From the NCBI RefSeq assembly GCF_900110865.1, contig NZ_FOFD01000006.1, positions 124,001-188,000 of the forward strand: a stretch of DNA of 64,000 nt. Direction: 5' to 3'. Shown piece after piece: positions 17,863-26,765 of this stretch. The position numbers and the translations under genes are program-made. Under the pieces are notes generated by a model. It worked only from the letters and a program-made list of their open reading frames with translations. It made no database searches and was not told the origin of the DNA. Each line of letters begins with the position of its first letter. Within the stretch, counting starts at the first letter, position 1. The stretch comes from Natrinema salaciae. GTDB taxonomy: Archaea; Halobacteriota; Halobacteria; Halobacteriales; Natrialbaceae.

Positions 17863-19116
17863 CTATACCGGCACACCGAACGCGTACATGGTCTCGTGGG
17901 CCGTCACCTCGAGGTCGACGAAGTCGCCGGGCTCGAGGCCATGCTCGCTCGCGTTTTGCACGATGAGCTGCCGATACGCGGCGTCGCGACACTTCACGGA
18001 GTCGGCGGTCCCCTCCTCGACGACGAGGCAGTCCTCGCGCCGCTGGCCGACCATGTCCGCGTAGGCGTCGGCGACGAGCTCGCGTTTGACCTCGCTCATC
18101 TCCTTCGAGCGTTCCTTCTTGATCGTCCCGCCCAGCCCCTTCATGTCGGCGGCGTCGGTGCCCGGCCGCTTGGAGAACCGGGTGACGTTGATCTTCTCCG
18201 GGCGCGTCTCCCGGAGCAGGGCCATCGACTGCTCGTGGTCGTGGTCGGTCTCGGTGGGGAAGCCGACGATGAAGTCCGTCGACAGCGTCCAGTAGTCCAG
18301 CGTCTCGTCGAACGTCTCGACGACCTCGAGATACTCCGCGACCTGATGTTGCCGGCGCATGTCGCCGAGCACGTCGTCCGAACCGGACTGGACGGGCGCG
18401 TGCAGGAAGTCGTAGAGTTCGTCGTACTCGGCGAAGACCGCGGCGAGTTCCTCGCGGATACCGTGGACGCCCTTCGGGTTGGCCATCCCGACGCGGACCC
18501 GGAACTCGCCGTCGATCTCGCAGATCCGCTCGAGCAGCCGGTGGAGTTTGCGCTCGCCCTCGTCCCAGCCGTAGACACCGGTGTCCTGCCCGGTAATACG
18601 GATCTCCTTCGCGCCGGCGTGGATCAGTGCACGGGCTTTCTCGACGTTCTCCTCGATCGAGGGCGAGTCGATCTTGCCCGTCGCCTGCTTGGTGATGCAG
18701 TACGAGCAGTCGGACATACAGCCCCGCGCGATGGGGAGGATGCCCACGACGCCGTCGAGGATGGGTTTCGCGTCGGGCGTCGTCGTCGGACACTCGCCGT
18801 TGGTGACCGCTTCGGGTACCTCGTCCCAGTGGAGGACCTGGCCGTCGACGTCCGCCCGTGCGAACTCCTCGCCCTGCGCGAGCGCCATACAGCCCGTGAT
18901 GAAGAGGTCCGCCGTCTCGTCGGCCAGTTCCTCGGCCCGTCGGAGCATGTTGCGCTCGGTCTTTTCGACGACGGTACACGTGTTGAGGATGGCGACGTCC
19001 GCCTCGTCCGGGCCGTCGACCCGGTAGTGGCCCGCGTCGCGGAGCCGTCGCTCGATCTCGCGACTCTCTCCGCGATTCGACGTGCAGCCGTACGTTTCGA
19101 TGTGATACCGGGCCAT
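17863..19116 (-). CDS. tRNA (N6-threonylcarbamoyladenosine37-C2) methylthiotransferase
   Basis: This radical-SAM enzyme adds a methylthio group to t6A37 of ANN-decoding tRNAs. The 417-residue protein (start ATG at 19116) has three UPF0004 cluster cysteines at 11 (YGCTSNRGE), 47 (NTCTVV) and 76 (TGCMAL). The radical-SAM CxxxCxxC is at 133-140 (RGCMSDCSYCITK). The TRAM RNA-binding domain fills the C-terminus (residues ~355-417, ending ETMYAFGVPV). The CT(S)N start and the length fit the archaeal/eukaryotic CDKAL1 (e-MtaB) type rather than MiaB. Confidence 0.93.
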   Translation of the reverse strand: MARYHIETYGCTSNRGESREIERRLRDAGHYRVDGPDEADVAILNTCTVVEKTERNMLRRAEELADETADLFITGCMALAQGEEFARADVDGQVLHWDEVPEAVTNGECPTTTPDAKPILDGVVGILPIARGCMSDCSYCITKQATGKIDSPSIEENVEKARALIHAGAKEIRITGQDTGVYGWDEGERKLHRLLERICEIDGEFRVRVGMANPKGVHGIREELAAVFAEYDELYDFLHAPVQSGSDDVLGDMRRQHQVAEYLEVVETFDETLDYWTLSTDFIVGFPTETDHDHEQSMALLRETRPEKINVTRFSKRPGTDAADMKGLGGTIKKERSKEMSEVKRELVADAYADMVGQRREDCLVVEEGTADSVKCRDAAYRQLIVQNASEHGLEPGDFVDLEVTAHETMYAFGVPV

Positions 19117-19217
19117 TCGTCGTTGCACCATCGTCGGGTGCGAGAGGCCAAAAGCCCGACGGATCCCGGCCGCAGCGCGCGTCGTGATCCGTTAGCAGGG
19201 TTCGAGACCCCTCACTC

Positions 19218-19418
19218 TCACTCCGACTCCTCGTCGGCGGGGGTGTCTCCGTCGTAGAGATCGCTCCGGACGCGCACGGTCACGCTACGTTCCGGGCCGG
19301 CTTGAACGCTGTACCCGGAGTGGATCGCCCACGTGTCGCGTCCGCCGGCGGCGAACGTGAATTCGAGGGTGAACGAACGAGGAAAATTTTTGGTGGTGGG
19401 ACCGAGAATTCGGGCCAT
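19218..19418 (-). CDS. Possible small protein or gene remnant
   Basis: This 66-residue open frame has an acidic C-terminus (LYDGDTPADEESE) and a beta-strand-rich middle (SFTLEFTFAAGGRDTWAIHSGYSV, RSVTVRVRSDLY) that looks like haloarchaeal protein. Its 5' part, however, overlaps the AT-rich promoter of the divergent M48 gene at 19427, and the start ATG (19418) lies only eight bases from that gene. It may be a real short gene with a later start, or the decayed end of a longer gene. No family is recognised. Confidence 0.35.
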   Translation of the reverse strand: MARILGPTTKNFPRSFTLEFTFAAGGRDTWAIHSGYSVQAGPERSVTVRVRSDLYDGDTPADEESE

Positions 19419-19426
19419 CACCCTCC

Positions 19427-20512
19427 ATGAAGCTTCGGTTACAGATCTGTGCGGTCCTCGGCGTCTTCGTCGCGGTCAACGCCGTGTTCGTCCTCGTACT
19501 GCTGTGGACGTACGGCGTTTTGTTGCCGGTAATCGTCGGCGGCGCCATCGTCTTCCTCCAGCACGGGACCGTCCCGGTCGATTTCGTCCGCCTGCCGGTG
19601 TCGTGGGCCACGGCGCTGTTGCTGATCGTCGGATTCCTCGCGGCCCAGACCTACTACGGGTACCGACGCGTCCTCGCCGGAACCGGTGGGACGGCCGGTG
19701 ACGGTGACCACGCCGTCGCCCGAACGGTCCGACGGCTGGCGATGATCGCCGACATCCCGGAGCCGGACGTCCGCGTCGTCGACGACGAGACGGCGAGCTG
19801 TTACACCGTCGGCCGGCTCACCGACGCGACGATCGTCGTCACGACCGGGGTCGTCGACCGCCTCGACGCCGACGAACTCGAGGCGGTGCTCGCCCACGAG
19901 ATCGCACACGTCGCCAACCGGGACGTGACGCTGATGACGATCGCGACGCTGTTCCTCGAGATCGCGGATCGAGCGTACCATGCTGCACTGCTCGCCCGCC
20001 GTGCCCTGACCGATCCCGACGAACTGTCCGGCGGCGGCCGGGTCGCGCTGTACTGGTTTCTCCCGCTGGTCGCGCTCACCTACGTGCTCGTCGCGCCGAT
20101 CCTGTGGGTGTTCCCCGCGATCGCCGACTGGGCGACGCGGGCCCTGTCGCACGCACGGGAGTTCAGCGCGGACGCCGCGGCCGCCCGGATCACCGGCAAG
20201 CCGATGGCGCTGGCGAGTGCGCTGGTGACGCTCGCCGAGACGAGCGAGACGCCGGCGACGGACCTCCGAACGGACCGAACCAGCGCGCTCTGTATCGTCC
20301 CGAGCGAACTCGTGACCGGCGACGACACCGCGTCGCTGCCCGCGATCCGCCGACCGCTGGACGCCCCCCAGCGGCGCGAGCGCGTGACGTCGTGGCTCGA
20401 GGGCACCACGCCGCCGGGCCCCGTCGCGTCGCCGTCCGACACCCACCCGTCGGTCGAGCAACGCGTGCGCGAGTTATCCGATATGGCGGTCGAACTGGAG
20501 GGGCAGCCGTGA
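19427..20512 (+). CDS. M48 family membrane zinc metalloprotease (HtpX-like)
   Basis: This 361-residue integral membrane protease has two N-terminal transmembrane segments (about 5-30 and 58-76). The zinc-binding HEIAH is at 157-161, with the third ligand Glu in AREFSAD (243-249). Another hydrophobic pair (ALYWFLPLVALTYVLVAPILWVF) lies just before that ligand. HtpX enzymes cleave misfolded or regulatory membrane proteins on the cytoplasmic side. It is the first gene of a five-gene block, and its stop codon overlaps the GTG of the next gene by four bases. Confidence 0.92.
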   Translation: MKLRLQICAVLGVFVAVNAVFVLVLLWTYGVLLPVIVGGAIVFLQHGTVPVDFVRLPVSWATALLLIVGFLAAQTYYGYRRVLAGTGGTAGDGDHAVARTVRRLAMIADIPEPDVRVVDDETASCYTVGRLTDATIVVTTGVVDRLDADELEAVLAHEIAHVANRDVTLMTIATLFLEIADRAYHAALLARRALTDPDELSGGGRVALYWFLPLVALTYVLVAPILWVFPAIADWATRALSHAREFSADAAAARITGKPMALASALVTLAETSETPATDLRTDRTSALCIVPSELVTGDDTASLPAIRRPLDAPQRRERVTSWLEGTTPPGPVASPSDTHPSVEQRVRELSDMAVELEGQP

Positions 20513-22143
20513 CGGGAGGACGACGACTCCTGTTCGTCGTCGGGTGCCTGTGTTGTCTGTTCGTCGTCGCCAGCGCACTTCCCGCGGCCGATCCGCGACT
20601 CGACGGCCCCGGGCAGTCGGACGGAGAGCCGATCGCGGGCGACTGGGACTCGATCGACGGAACCCCCGAGATCGTCACGGACCCGTCGGATGTCGCGAAC
20701 GAGACGGACGATGTCGACGACGGCGACACCGACACCGAGGAAATCACGATCGACGGCGCGCTCGAACCGGGCAACGTGGTGACGGTCGATATCGGCCTTT
20801 CTGGGATGTACAGCGCCGAGACGATCGCGGTGAACGGCGAGAACGTCACGGAAGCCAGCGTGCTTGGCGAGTCGAACATCACCGTCCCCTACGCCGAGGC
20901 GATGACCGTCTCGGTTCCCGCGGACGGCCGCTCGCGGACGTTCGATATCCGGACCGACGCCACGATCGAGACCCACGGTGAGGTGGCACCGAACCGCGAC
21001 CTCGAGATCGCGGCGGCGGTCGGATCGACGCCGGTGCCCGGCGCGACGGTGACGCTCGACGGCGAGGCGGTCGCGACGACCGACGAGGACGGCGAGGCGA
21101 CGGTGACGATGCCCGAGACCGCCCGGTCGGTGGAACTGCACGTCGAACGCGATCCCGTGACCGGCGAGCGCACCGTCGACGTCGGCGAGCCGACGGTCAC
21201 GTTCGTCTCCCCGCTGTTGTTCCCGGGCGGGCCCGCCCCGGTACAGGTGTCGGCCGACGGCGACCCCGTTCCGAACGCGACGGTGACGCTCGAGGACGGC
21301 GGCACGTCGAGCACCGGCGACGACGGGATGGCGCGGCTCTGGCTGCCGATCGACGACGAGGCGACCGTGACGGTCGAGGTCGGCGCGGAGACGGCGACGG
21401 CGACGGTCGGGAACCTCTATCTCCGACTGACGGCGGTCGTCGTGTTCGTCCCCGGGTTCGCGATCGGCGGCGTGCTGACCTACCTTCGGGTGGCCGCCGC
21501 CCGCGAGCGCCGTCGCGGAATCCAGTGGTCCGGTTCGTTCGTCGCACTGGCGGACTTCGTCGCGGGTCTCGCGGACGCGTTCGAGTGGCTTTTCGGCGCA
21601 CTCGTCGGCTGGGGCGGGCCGTCGCTGTCCATCCCGACGATTCCGCTGCCGACGTTCTCGCTCCCGCGTCCCGCGTTCGACGGCGTCGGTCTCGGGGCTC
21701 CGTCCCTCGGCTCGGCGCTCTCGTTCGGCGGCCTCCCGTCGCTCGGGTCGCGCGATCGGCCATCGACCGGCGGCGGGGGCTCGCTGCTCGAGCGCTTGCT
21801 GGGAACCGACGACGAGCCCGAGACGCCGCCGGCGGAGGAGACGGGGCCCGAACTGGCCGACGAGCCGCTCGCGCCTCGCGGCCCGCACGCGGAGATCCGC
21901 GCCGCGTGGCACGCGTTCCTCGACCGACTCGGGCTCGAGGATCGGGAGACGGCGACCCCCGGAGAGGCGGCCCGGACGGCCCTCGCTGCCGGGCTCCCGG
22001 CCGACCGCGTGACTCGGCTCGTCGCGATCGTTCGCGACGTCGAGTACGGCGGGCGCGAGCCGACGCCGGATCGAGTGGCCGAGGCTCGAGCCACGGTCCG
22101 TGAGCTGCTCGACCGCGATGACGACGAGGAGGGATCGACGTGA
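20509..22143 (+). CDS. DUF4129 membrane protein with carboxypeptidase-regulatory-like repeats
   Basis: This 544-residue protein begins at a GTG inside the previous stop (GTGA overlap). It has a signal or anchor helix (LLFVVGCLCCLFVVASAL), then an extracellular acidic region. That region carries at least two regulatory-like beta domains with PVPGATVTLDGEAVATTDEDG and PVPNATVTLEDGGTSSTGDDG motifs. A transmembrane helix (LYLRLTAVVVFVPGFAIGGVL) and a C-terminal cytoplasmic DUF4129 domain follow: EIRAAWHAFLDRLGL...TPGEAARTALAAGLP...LVAIVRDVEYGG. DUF4129 usually follows a transglutaminase core, but no Cys-His-Asp transglutaminase domain is visible here or nearby. Confidence 0.85.
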   Translation: MTGGRRLLFVVGCLCCLFVVASALPAADPRLDGPGQSDGEPIAGDWDSIDGTPEIVTDPSDVANETDDVDDGDTDTEEITIDGALEPGNVVTVDIGLSGMYSAETIAVNGENVTEASVLGESNITVPYAEAMTVSVPADGRSRTFDIRTDATIETHGEVAPNRDLEIAAAVGSTPVPGATVTLDGEAVATTDEDGEATVTMPETARSVELHVERDPVTGERTVDVGEPTVTFVSPLLFPGGPAPVQVSADGDPVPNATVTLEDGGTSSTGDDGMARLWLPIDDEATVTVEVGAETATATVGNLYLRLTAVVVFVPGFAIGGVLTYLRVAAARERRRGIQWSGSFVALADFVAGLADAFEWLFGALVGWGGPSLSIPTIPLPTFSLPRPAFDGVGLGAPSLGSALSFGGLPSLGSRDRPSTGGGGSLLERLLGTDDEPETPPAEETGPELADEPLAPRGPHAEIRAAWHAFLDRLGLEDRETATPGEAARTALAAGLPADRVTRLVAIVRDVEYGGREPTPDRVAEARATVRELLDRDDDEEGST

Positions 22144-22817
22144 GCCGCAGCTCGTCCGACGGGCTGGGGTCGCGAACGATCGCCCTGCTCGGGTCGGTCG
22201 ACACGGAGCGACTCGCGACTACTGTCGTCGGTGCCGGTGCCCTGCTGGCGGTCGGGACGGTGCTGTTTGGCGGCTTCCTCCCGTCCGCCCGCTTCCTCTC
22301 GTGGCTGCTGTATCCGCTCGCGGTGCTGTTCCCGGTGTTCGGCGTGGTGATCGCCGCGGGCGCATGCTGGTGGGTTTGGACCGTCGAGCGACCGAGCGAC
22401 GCGCCGCTGGTCGCGGAGCCGCCGCCCGAGACGGCGCTCACCGGAACGGAGTACACGGTCGGTCGCACGGCGGATCGAACCCTCTCCACAGCCGCGCAGG
22501 GGTGGTACCGTTGCCGACCGAACGAGTCGACTGCGGACGTTCGTCGTCGGCTCTTCGCCGGCGCGGTTCGCGTCGTCACCACGAAACGCGGGCTCGCGAC
22601 CGACACAGCCCGCGACGCCGTTCGATCGGGAACGTGGACCGACGACCCGGTCGCTGCTGCGTTCCTCGCCGACAAGCTGCGCCAGCCGCGTCGCGAACGG
22701 CTGCGGGCCGCGGTCGATCCCGGAGCAGCCTATCGTCGCCGCGTTCGGCGCACCCTCGCGGCGATCGAAGCGATCGATGACGGCACGGACCGGACCGCTG
22801 GAGAGGTGGACCGATGA
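22140..22817 (+). CDS. Membrane protein of the MoxR/DUF58 cluster (DUF7269-like)
   Basis: This 225-residue protein starts at a GTG overlapping the previous stop by four bases. It has two transmembrane segments (TTVVGAGALLAVGTVLFGGF and FLSWLLYPLAVLFPVFGVVI). The cytoplasmic tail contains VRRRLFAGAVRVVTTKRGLATDTARDAVRSGTWTDDPVAAAFLAD and then an arginine-rich end. This matches the haloarchaeal family I know as DUF7269, always found beside DUF58 and MoxR genes. The function is unknown. Confidence 0.8.
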   Translation: MSRSSSDGLGSRTIALLGSVDTERLATTVVGAGALLAVGTVLFGGFLPSARFLSWLLYPLAVLFPVFGVVIAAGACWWVWTVERPSDAPLVAEPPPETALTGTEYTVGRTADRTLSTAAQGWYRCRPNESTADVRRRLFAGAVRVVTTKRGLATDTARDAVRSGTWTDDPVAAAFLADKLRQPRRERLRAAVDPGAAYRRRVRRTLAAIEAIDDGTDRTAGEVDR

Positions 22818-24169
22818 CCGGCCGAACCGTCGACCGGCTCGACGGCGGCGAGTGGGCCATCGCCGCGACGCTCGTGTTCGCGGGATTCGGCCTCGTCGTC
22901 GGCAGCCAACTCCTCGTCGTCGCCGCCACGCTCCCGCTGTGGTACGTCGCTGCAGCCGTTTTCGGGACCGAACCGGATACGATGCTCGACGTTCGGCGAC
23001 GAATCACGGTCTCCGACGGCTCGAGCCGCGGATCGACGACGGACGACGGCGAGCCCGCTCGGTCCGACTCCGGGGTGGTCGCCGGCGATCCCGGCGAGAC
23101 AGTCACCGTCCGGACGACCGTCCGGAACGCCGGGTCGGACACGATCGTCGATCTGCGCGTCGTCGACGGCGTGCCGGACGCGGTCCCGGTCGTTTCAGGC
23201 TCCCCGCGGACGTCGGCCACCCTCGAGCCGCTCGCGGAGACGACCCTCGAGTACGAGGTCGAACTCCGGCGCGGCGAGTACGCGTTCGACGACCCGACGG
23301 TTCGAGCGCGCGACCTCACGGGGACGATGGCCGAGACGTGGCGGCCGAGCACGGACGGCGACGACGCGATCCGCTGTTCGTCGGTCGTCGAGTCGGTGCC
23401 GCTGGGCGACGGAACGAACGACTACGCGGGCGAGGTACCGACCGACGAGGGCGGGAGCGGAGTCGAGTTCTACTCCGTCCGGGACTACGAGCCGGGCGAT
23501 CCGGTCGGCTCGATCGACTGGCGGCGATACGCCGGGACGCGGGAGCTGGCGACCGTCGAGTATCGCGCCGAGCGAGCGACGCGGATCGTCTGCGTCGTCG
23601 ACGCCCGCTCGAGCCAGTTTCGCGCGGCGACGACCGCACACCTTCCTGCGATCGAGCGCTCGGTCGCCGCGGCCGAGCGGACGTTCGAGGCGCTGGTGGA
23701 CGCGGGCCATCCGACCGGCATCGTCGGCATCTACGCCGATCAGCTGCCGTCGGTCGCCCCGGGGACCGATCCCGCCACGCGACGGGAGGCGTCTCGCGTA
23801 CTGGACGCGCTCCGGGACTCCGAACGAGTCGGGTACTGGCCCGTTGCCCAACCGGACACCGACGATTTCGTCACGGACCTCCCCCGCAGGCTTCCCGGCG
23901 AGGCGCAGGTGTACCTGTTCTCCTCGTTCGTCGACGACGACCCGGTCGAACTCGTCGCGGCGCTTCGGGCCCGCGGGTACGCCGTTCGCGTCGTTTCGCC
24001 CGCCGTCACCGCCGGCGAGACCGACATCGCGACCCGGCTCGAGGCCCTCGATCGGGGGACGCGACTCGCTCGAGCCCGTTCGACGGGGGCCCGCGTGATC
24101 GACTGGGAGCGCGAGCGATCGCTCGGCGTCCTCCTCCGCGACGCGATCGGCGAGGTGAGGACCCGATGA
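22814..24169 (+). CDS. DUF58 domain protein
   Basis: This 451-residue protein has two N-terminal membrane segments (residues ~15-52) and an immunoglobulin-like region (VVAGDPGETVTVRTTVRNAG). The DUF58 core with its signature RDYEPGDPVGSIDWRRYA lies at about 220-237, followed by a VWA-like fold (IVCVVDARSSQF, VYLFSSFVDDDPVEL). DUF58 proteins work with MoxR AAA+ ATPases, which act as metal-insertion or complex-assembly chaperones. It overlaps its neighbours on both sides by four bases (ATGA), so it is translationally coupled. Confidence 0.92.
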   Translation: MTGRTVDRLDGGEWAIAATLVFAGFGLVVGSQLLVVAATLPLWYVAAAVFGTEPDTMLDVRRRITVSDGSSRGSTTDDGEPARSDSGVVAGDPGETVTVRTTVRNAGSDTIVDLRVVDGVPDAVPVVSGSPRTSATLEPLAETTLEYEVELRRGEYAFDDPTVRARDLTGTMAETWRPSTDGDDAIRCSSVVESVPLGDGTNDYAGEVPTDEGGSGVEFYSVRDYEPGDPVGSIDWRRYAGTRELATVEYRAERATRIVCVVDARSSQFRAATTAHLPAIERSVAAAERTFEALVDAGHPTGIVGIYADQLPSVAPGTDPATRREASRVLDALRDSERVGYWPVAQPDTDDFVTDLPRRLPGEAQVYLFSSFVDDDPVELVAALRARGYAVRVVSPAVTAGETDIATRLEALDRGTRLARARSTGARVIDWERERSLGVLLRDAIGEVRTR

Positions 24170-25536
24170 GCCGCGACGATCGGCTCCCAGCGACGACGGG
24201 ACGAGCGATCGTGGTCGCAGCCGCCGTCGGGACGATCGCGCTCGCCGTGTTCGAACCGACGGTGGTCGCCGGCGCGCTCCTCGGAATCGGGTTCGCGGCG
24301 ACGGTCGAACTGTTCGACGGCTCGTACTGGCGTGTAGCGGTCGCCGCAGCACTGCTCCCGCCCCTCTCGCTCGCGGGGGTCGCCGTCGTCGGTCTCTCTG
24401 GGACACCGGTTCCGGCCCTCCTGGTGATCGTGGGCGCGCTCACCGCCGGAACCGCCAGCGGTGGCGTCGTCGGTCATCCGACGCCGTCCGTCCTCCTGCG
24501 AACGGGTGCGGCCGCGCTATGTGGGGCGGTCGCCGCCGGCGGCGCGGCGCTGTTGGCGATCGGTTCCGGTTCCGCGGGCGGCCTGCGGCCGCTACTCGCG
24601 TCGGCGATGTGGATCGCCGGCGACGGTGCGATCGGACTGGCCGTCGCGATCGGTGCCGCCTGCGTCGCGGTCGTGGGCGCGCTCTTCCTCGTTCCCCCCG
24701 CGGCCGTCACCGTCCCCACGGGACGCAGCTCCTACCGCACGAACCGAATCGCGATCGCGACGGGTATCGCGGTTCTGACCGTGCTCGCGCTCGTCGTCCT
24801 GTCGGCGCTAACGGTCCTCTCCTGGTACGTGCCGGCGCTCGAGTCGATCGTCGACAGCGCCGTCGTTCGGGGACCGATCGCGGCCGTGACGATCGCGGCG
24901 GTCGCCGTCGCCGGGTTCGCGGCGGTCGTTCGCGGATCGTGGGTCCAGAGCGAGGGCCGGCGCAACGCCGTCGTCGCGTTCGTCGTCGGATCGATACTGG
25001 GCGTGGGGCTCTCGTTTGCGGGGACGGTCGCTGCCGGCGTCGAAACGTCGCTCGCGGTCCTCGGCTTCGGCGCGACGGCGGTCGTTCTCGGTGGCGTCTG
25101 GCTGGGTGCCTGGCTGTACGAGGGCAGACTGCTGGCAGACGACACGATGGTCCCGCACCCCGTGACCGCGCTCGCTGCCGTGCTCGGGGTCGGCGCCGTC
25201 GTCGTCGGGACGAGCGCCGATGTCGCGACCCTCGACCTCGAGACGGTCCGGGCCGGAACGGCGACGCTCGTCGCAACCGCGGCCGCCCTGTTCGCGTACG
25301 ATGTCGGCCGCTACGGACGGACGCTCACACGAGAGGTCGGACTCGAGGCCGACCGGCGGGCACAGCTCGTGCGACTCGGGTGGAGCGGGGCGGTCGCGGC
25401 CGTCGGCGTTCCCGTCGCGGCCGTCGGTCTGGTGGGGGCGACGGTCCTGGCGCCGACGCTGTCGATTCCGGCGACGGCGGGCGTGGTCGCGGCCGTGATC
25501 GCGGTCGTCGGCGGCGCGTGGTTACTGGTCGGCTGA
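24166..25536 (+). CDS. Polytopic membrane protein of the MoxR/DUF58 cluster (DUF7519-like)
   Basis: This 456-residue highly hydrophobic protein has about 12 predicted transmembrane helices, is rich in Ala/Val/Gly and has short loops. The start ATG at 24166 overlaps the DUF58 stop by four bases. It resembles the haloarchaeal DUF7519 family that sits at this place in MoxR clusters. No catalytic motif is visible. Its stop overlaps the 3' end of the convergent MoxR gene by 15 bases (25522-25536). Confidence 0.8.
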   Translation: MSRDDRLPATTGRAIVVAAAVGTIALAVFEPTVVAGALLGIGFAATVELFDGSYWRVAVAAALLPPLSLAGVAVVGLSGTPVPALLVIVGALTAGTASGGVVGHPTPSVLLRTGAAALCGAVAAGGAALLAIGSGSAGGLRPLLASAMWIAGDGAIGLAVAIGAACVAVVGALFLVPPAAVTVPTGRSSYRTNRIAIATGIAVLTVLALVVLSALTVLSWYVPALESIVDSAVVRGPIAAVTIAAVAVAGFAAVVRGSWVQSEGRRNAVVAFVVGSILGVGLSFAGTVAAGVETSLAVLGFGATAVVLGGVWLGAWLYEGRLLADDTMVPHPVTALAAVLGVGAVVVGTSADVATLDLETVRAGTATLVATAAALFAYDVGRYGRTLTREVGLEADRRAQLVRLGWSGAVAAVGVPVAAVGLVGATVLAPTLSIPATAGVVAAVIAVVGGAWLLVG

Positions 25537-26496
25537 CGGGGACGTCATCGCCGGCACGTCACACTCCTCGAGGACGGAGTCGATGACCGCACGCCGAGAG
25601 ACGCCGTCGACGCTGGCTTCCGGCGTCAACACGAGCCGGTGGGCGAGCGCTGGCCCGGCGATCCGCTTGACGTCCTCCGGGACGACGTACTCGCGACCCT
25701 CGAGGGCGGCGCGGGCACGGCTCACCTCGAACAGCCGCTGGACGCCCCGCGGCGAGACGCCGACGTCGACGCGGCCGTCGGTCCGCGTCGTTCGGCAGAC
25801 GTCGCCGATGTAGTCGCGTACGGGTCCCTCGACGGCGATCGTCTCTGGGACGTCCTGGAGTTCCAGCACGGCCGCACGGTCGATGACCGGCTCGACGGTC
25901 GGGTCCGGACGGTCGCGGTCGGCCCGACGGTCGATCAGTTCGCGGGTCCCGTCGGCGTCGGGGTACCCCAGCGAGGTCTTGATCATGAAGCGGTCGCGTT
26001 GGGCTTCCGGGAGTTCGAACGTCCCCTCCTGCTCGACGGGATTCTGCGTCGCGATGACGACGAACGGCTCCGGAAGCGCGTGGGTGTCGCCGTCGACGGT
26101 CACCTGCCCTTCCGCCATCGCCTCCAGTAGGGCGGACTGGGTCTTCGGCGGCGCGCGGTTGATCTCGTCCGCGAGCACGACGTTCGCGAACACCGGGCCG
26201 GGTGTGAAGTGAAACTCGCCGGTCTCCTCCTCGAACACGTACGAGCCGGTGATATCGGAGGGCATGAGATCCGGCGTGAACTGAATCCGGGCAAACTCGA
26301 GCCCGAGCGCGGTCGCGAACGACTGCGCGGTGAGCGTCTTGCCCGTTCCGGGCACGTCCTCGAGCAGGACGTGCCCGCGGGCGAGCAACCCGGCCGTGAC
26401 TTCCTCGAGGACGGTTCGATCGGCGACGACCGCGGAGAGGATCTCGTCGACGACGGCCTCCGCCGTCGCCGCAGCGTCGGGGACTGACATACCCAT
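25522..26496 (-). CDS. MoxR-family AAA+ ATPase
   Basis: This 324-residue AAA+ ATPase has Walker A (EDVPGTGKTLTAQ, Lys53) and Walker B (FANVVLADEINRAPPKTQ, 103-120). It also has sensor/arginine-finger parts FVVIATQNPVEQEGTFELPEAQRDRFM and a C-terminal lid (SVDGVSRRAVIDSVL). MoxR proteins power maturation or assembly of metal- or VWA-containing complexes with DUF58 partners. It is convergent with the DUF58 operon rather than co-transcribed with it. Starts at 26496 or 26490 (MSVPDA) are both possible, with a TATA box just upstream. Confidence 0.95.
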   Translation of the reverse strand: MGMSVPDAAATAEAVVDEILSAVVADRTVLEEVTAGLLARGHVLLEDVPGTGKTLTAQSFATALGLEFARIQFTPDLMPSDITGSYVFEEETGEFHFTPGPVFANVVLADEINRAPPKTQSALLEAMAEGQVTVDGDTHALPEPFVVIATQNPVEQEGTFELPEAQRDRFMIKTSLGYPDADGTRELIDRRADRDRPDPTVEPVIDRAAVLELQDVPETIAVEGPVRDYIGDVCRTTRTDGRVDVGVSPRGVQRLFEVSRARAALEGREYVVPEDVKRIAGPALAHRLVLTPEASVDGVSRRAVIDSVLEECDVPAMTSPSADQ

Positions 26497-26512
26497 ACCG
26501 GTTCCGCGGTCG

Positions 26513-26522
26513 ACTTATAACT
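26513..26522 (-). promoter_or_regulatory. TATA box for the MoxR gene
   Basis: The minus-strand run GAGTTATAAG lies about 17-32 bases upstream of the two possible MoxR starts, so the transcript would be leaderless or nearly so. Confidence 0.5.
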
Positions 26523-26765
26523 CACGACAGCCGACACGAACGGGCCCGGGTCGGGGGGATAGCCGTTCGCGGGCGACCGGCAGTGCGAGCGGCATCGATC
26601 GATACCCGTACTCGGCCGGCCGGTCTCCGATTCGCTTCGGCGTCTCCCGGCCGAAGTCGGGTTGTTCGGCCGAACGGCCGGTGAGAACCGTCGATTCGTG
26701 TTTTCCCGACAGGTGCAGGCACTGTCGTTTTGCCCGGACCGCAGCTATCGTGTTTCGAGGAACAC

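Noticed and set aside
19185-19225. GGTTCGAGACCCC, resembling a tRNA T-arm
   Set aside because: The stem pairs at only three positions and no acceptor or anticodon arm could be placed upstream.
22777-25536. 919-codon frame starting inside the DUF7269-like gene
   Set aside because: Only its 3' half from 24166 is the real membrane protein; the first part is an Arg-rich shadow of DUF58.
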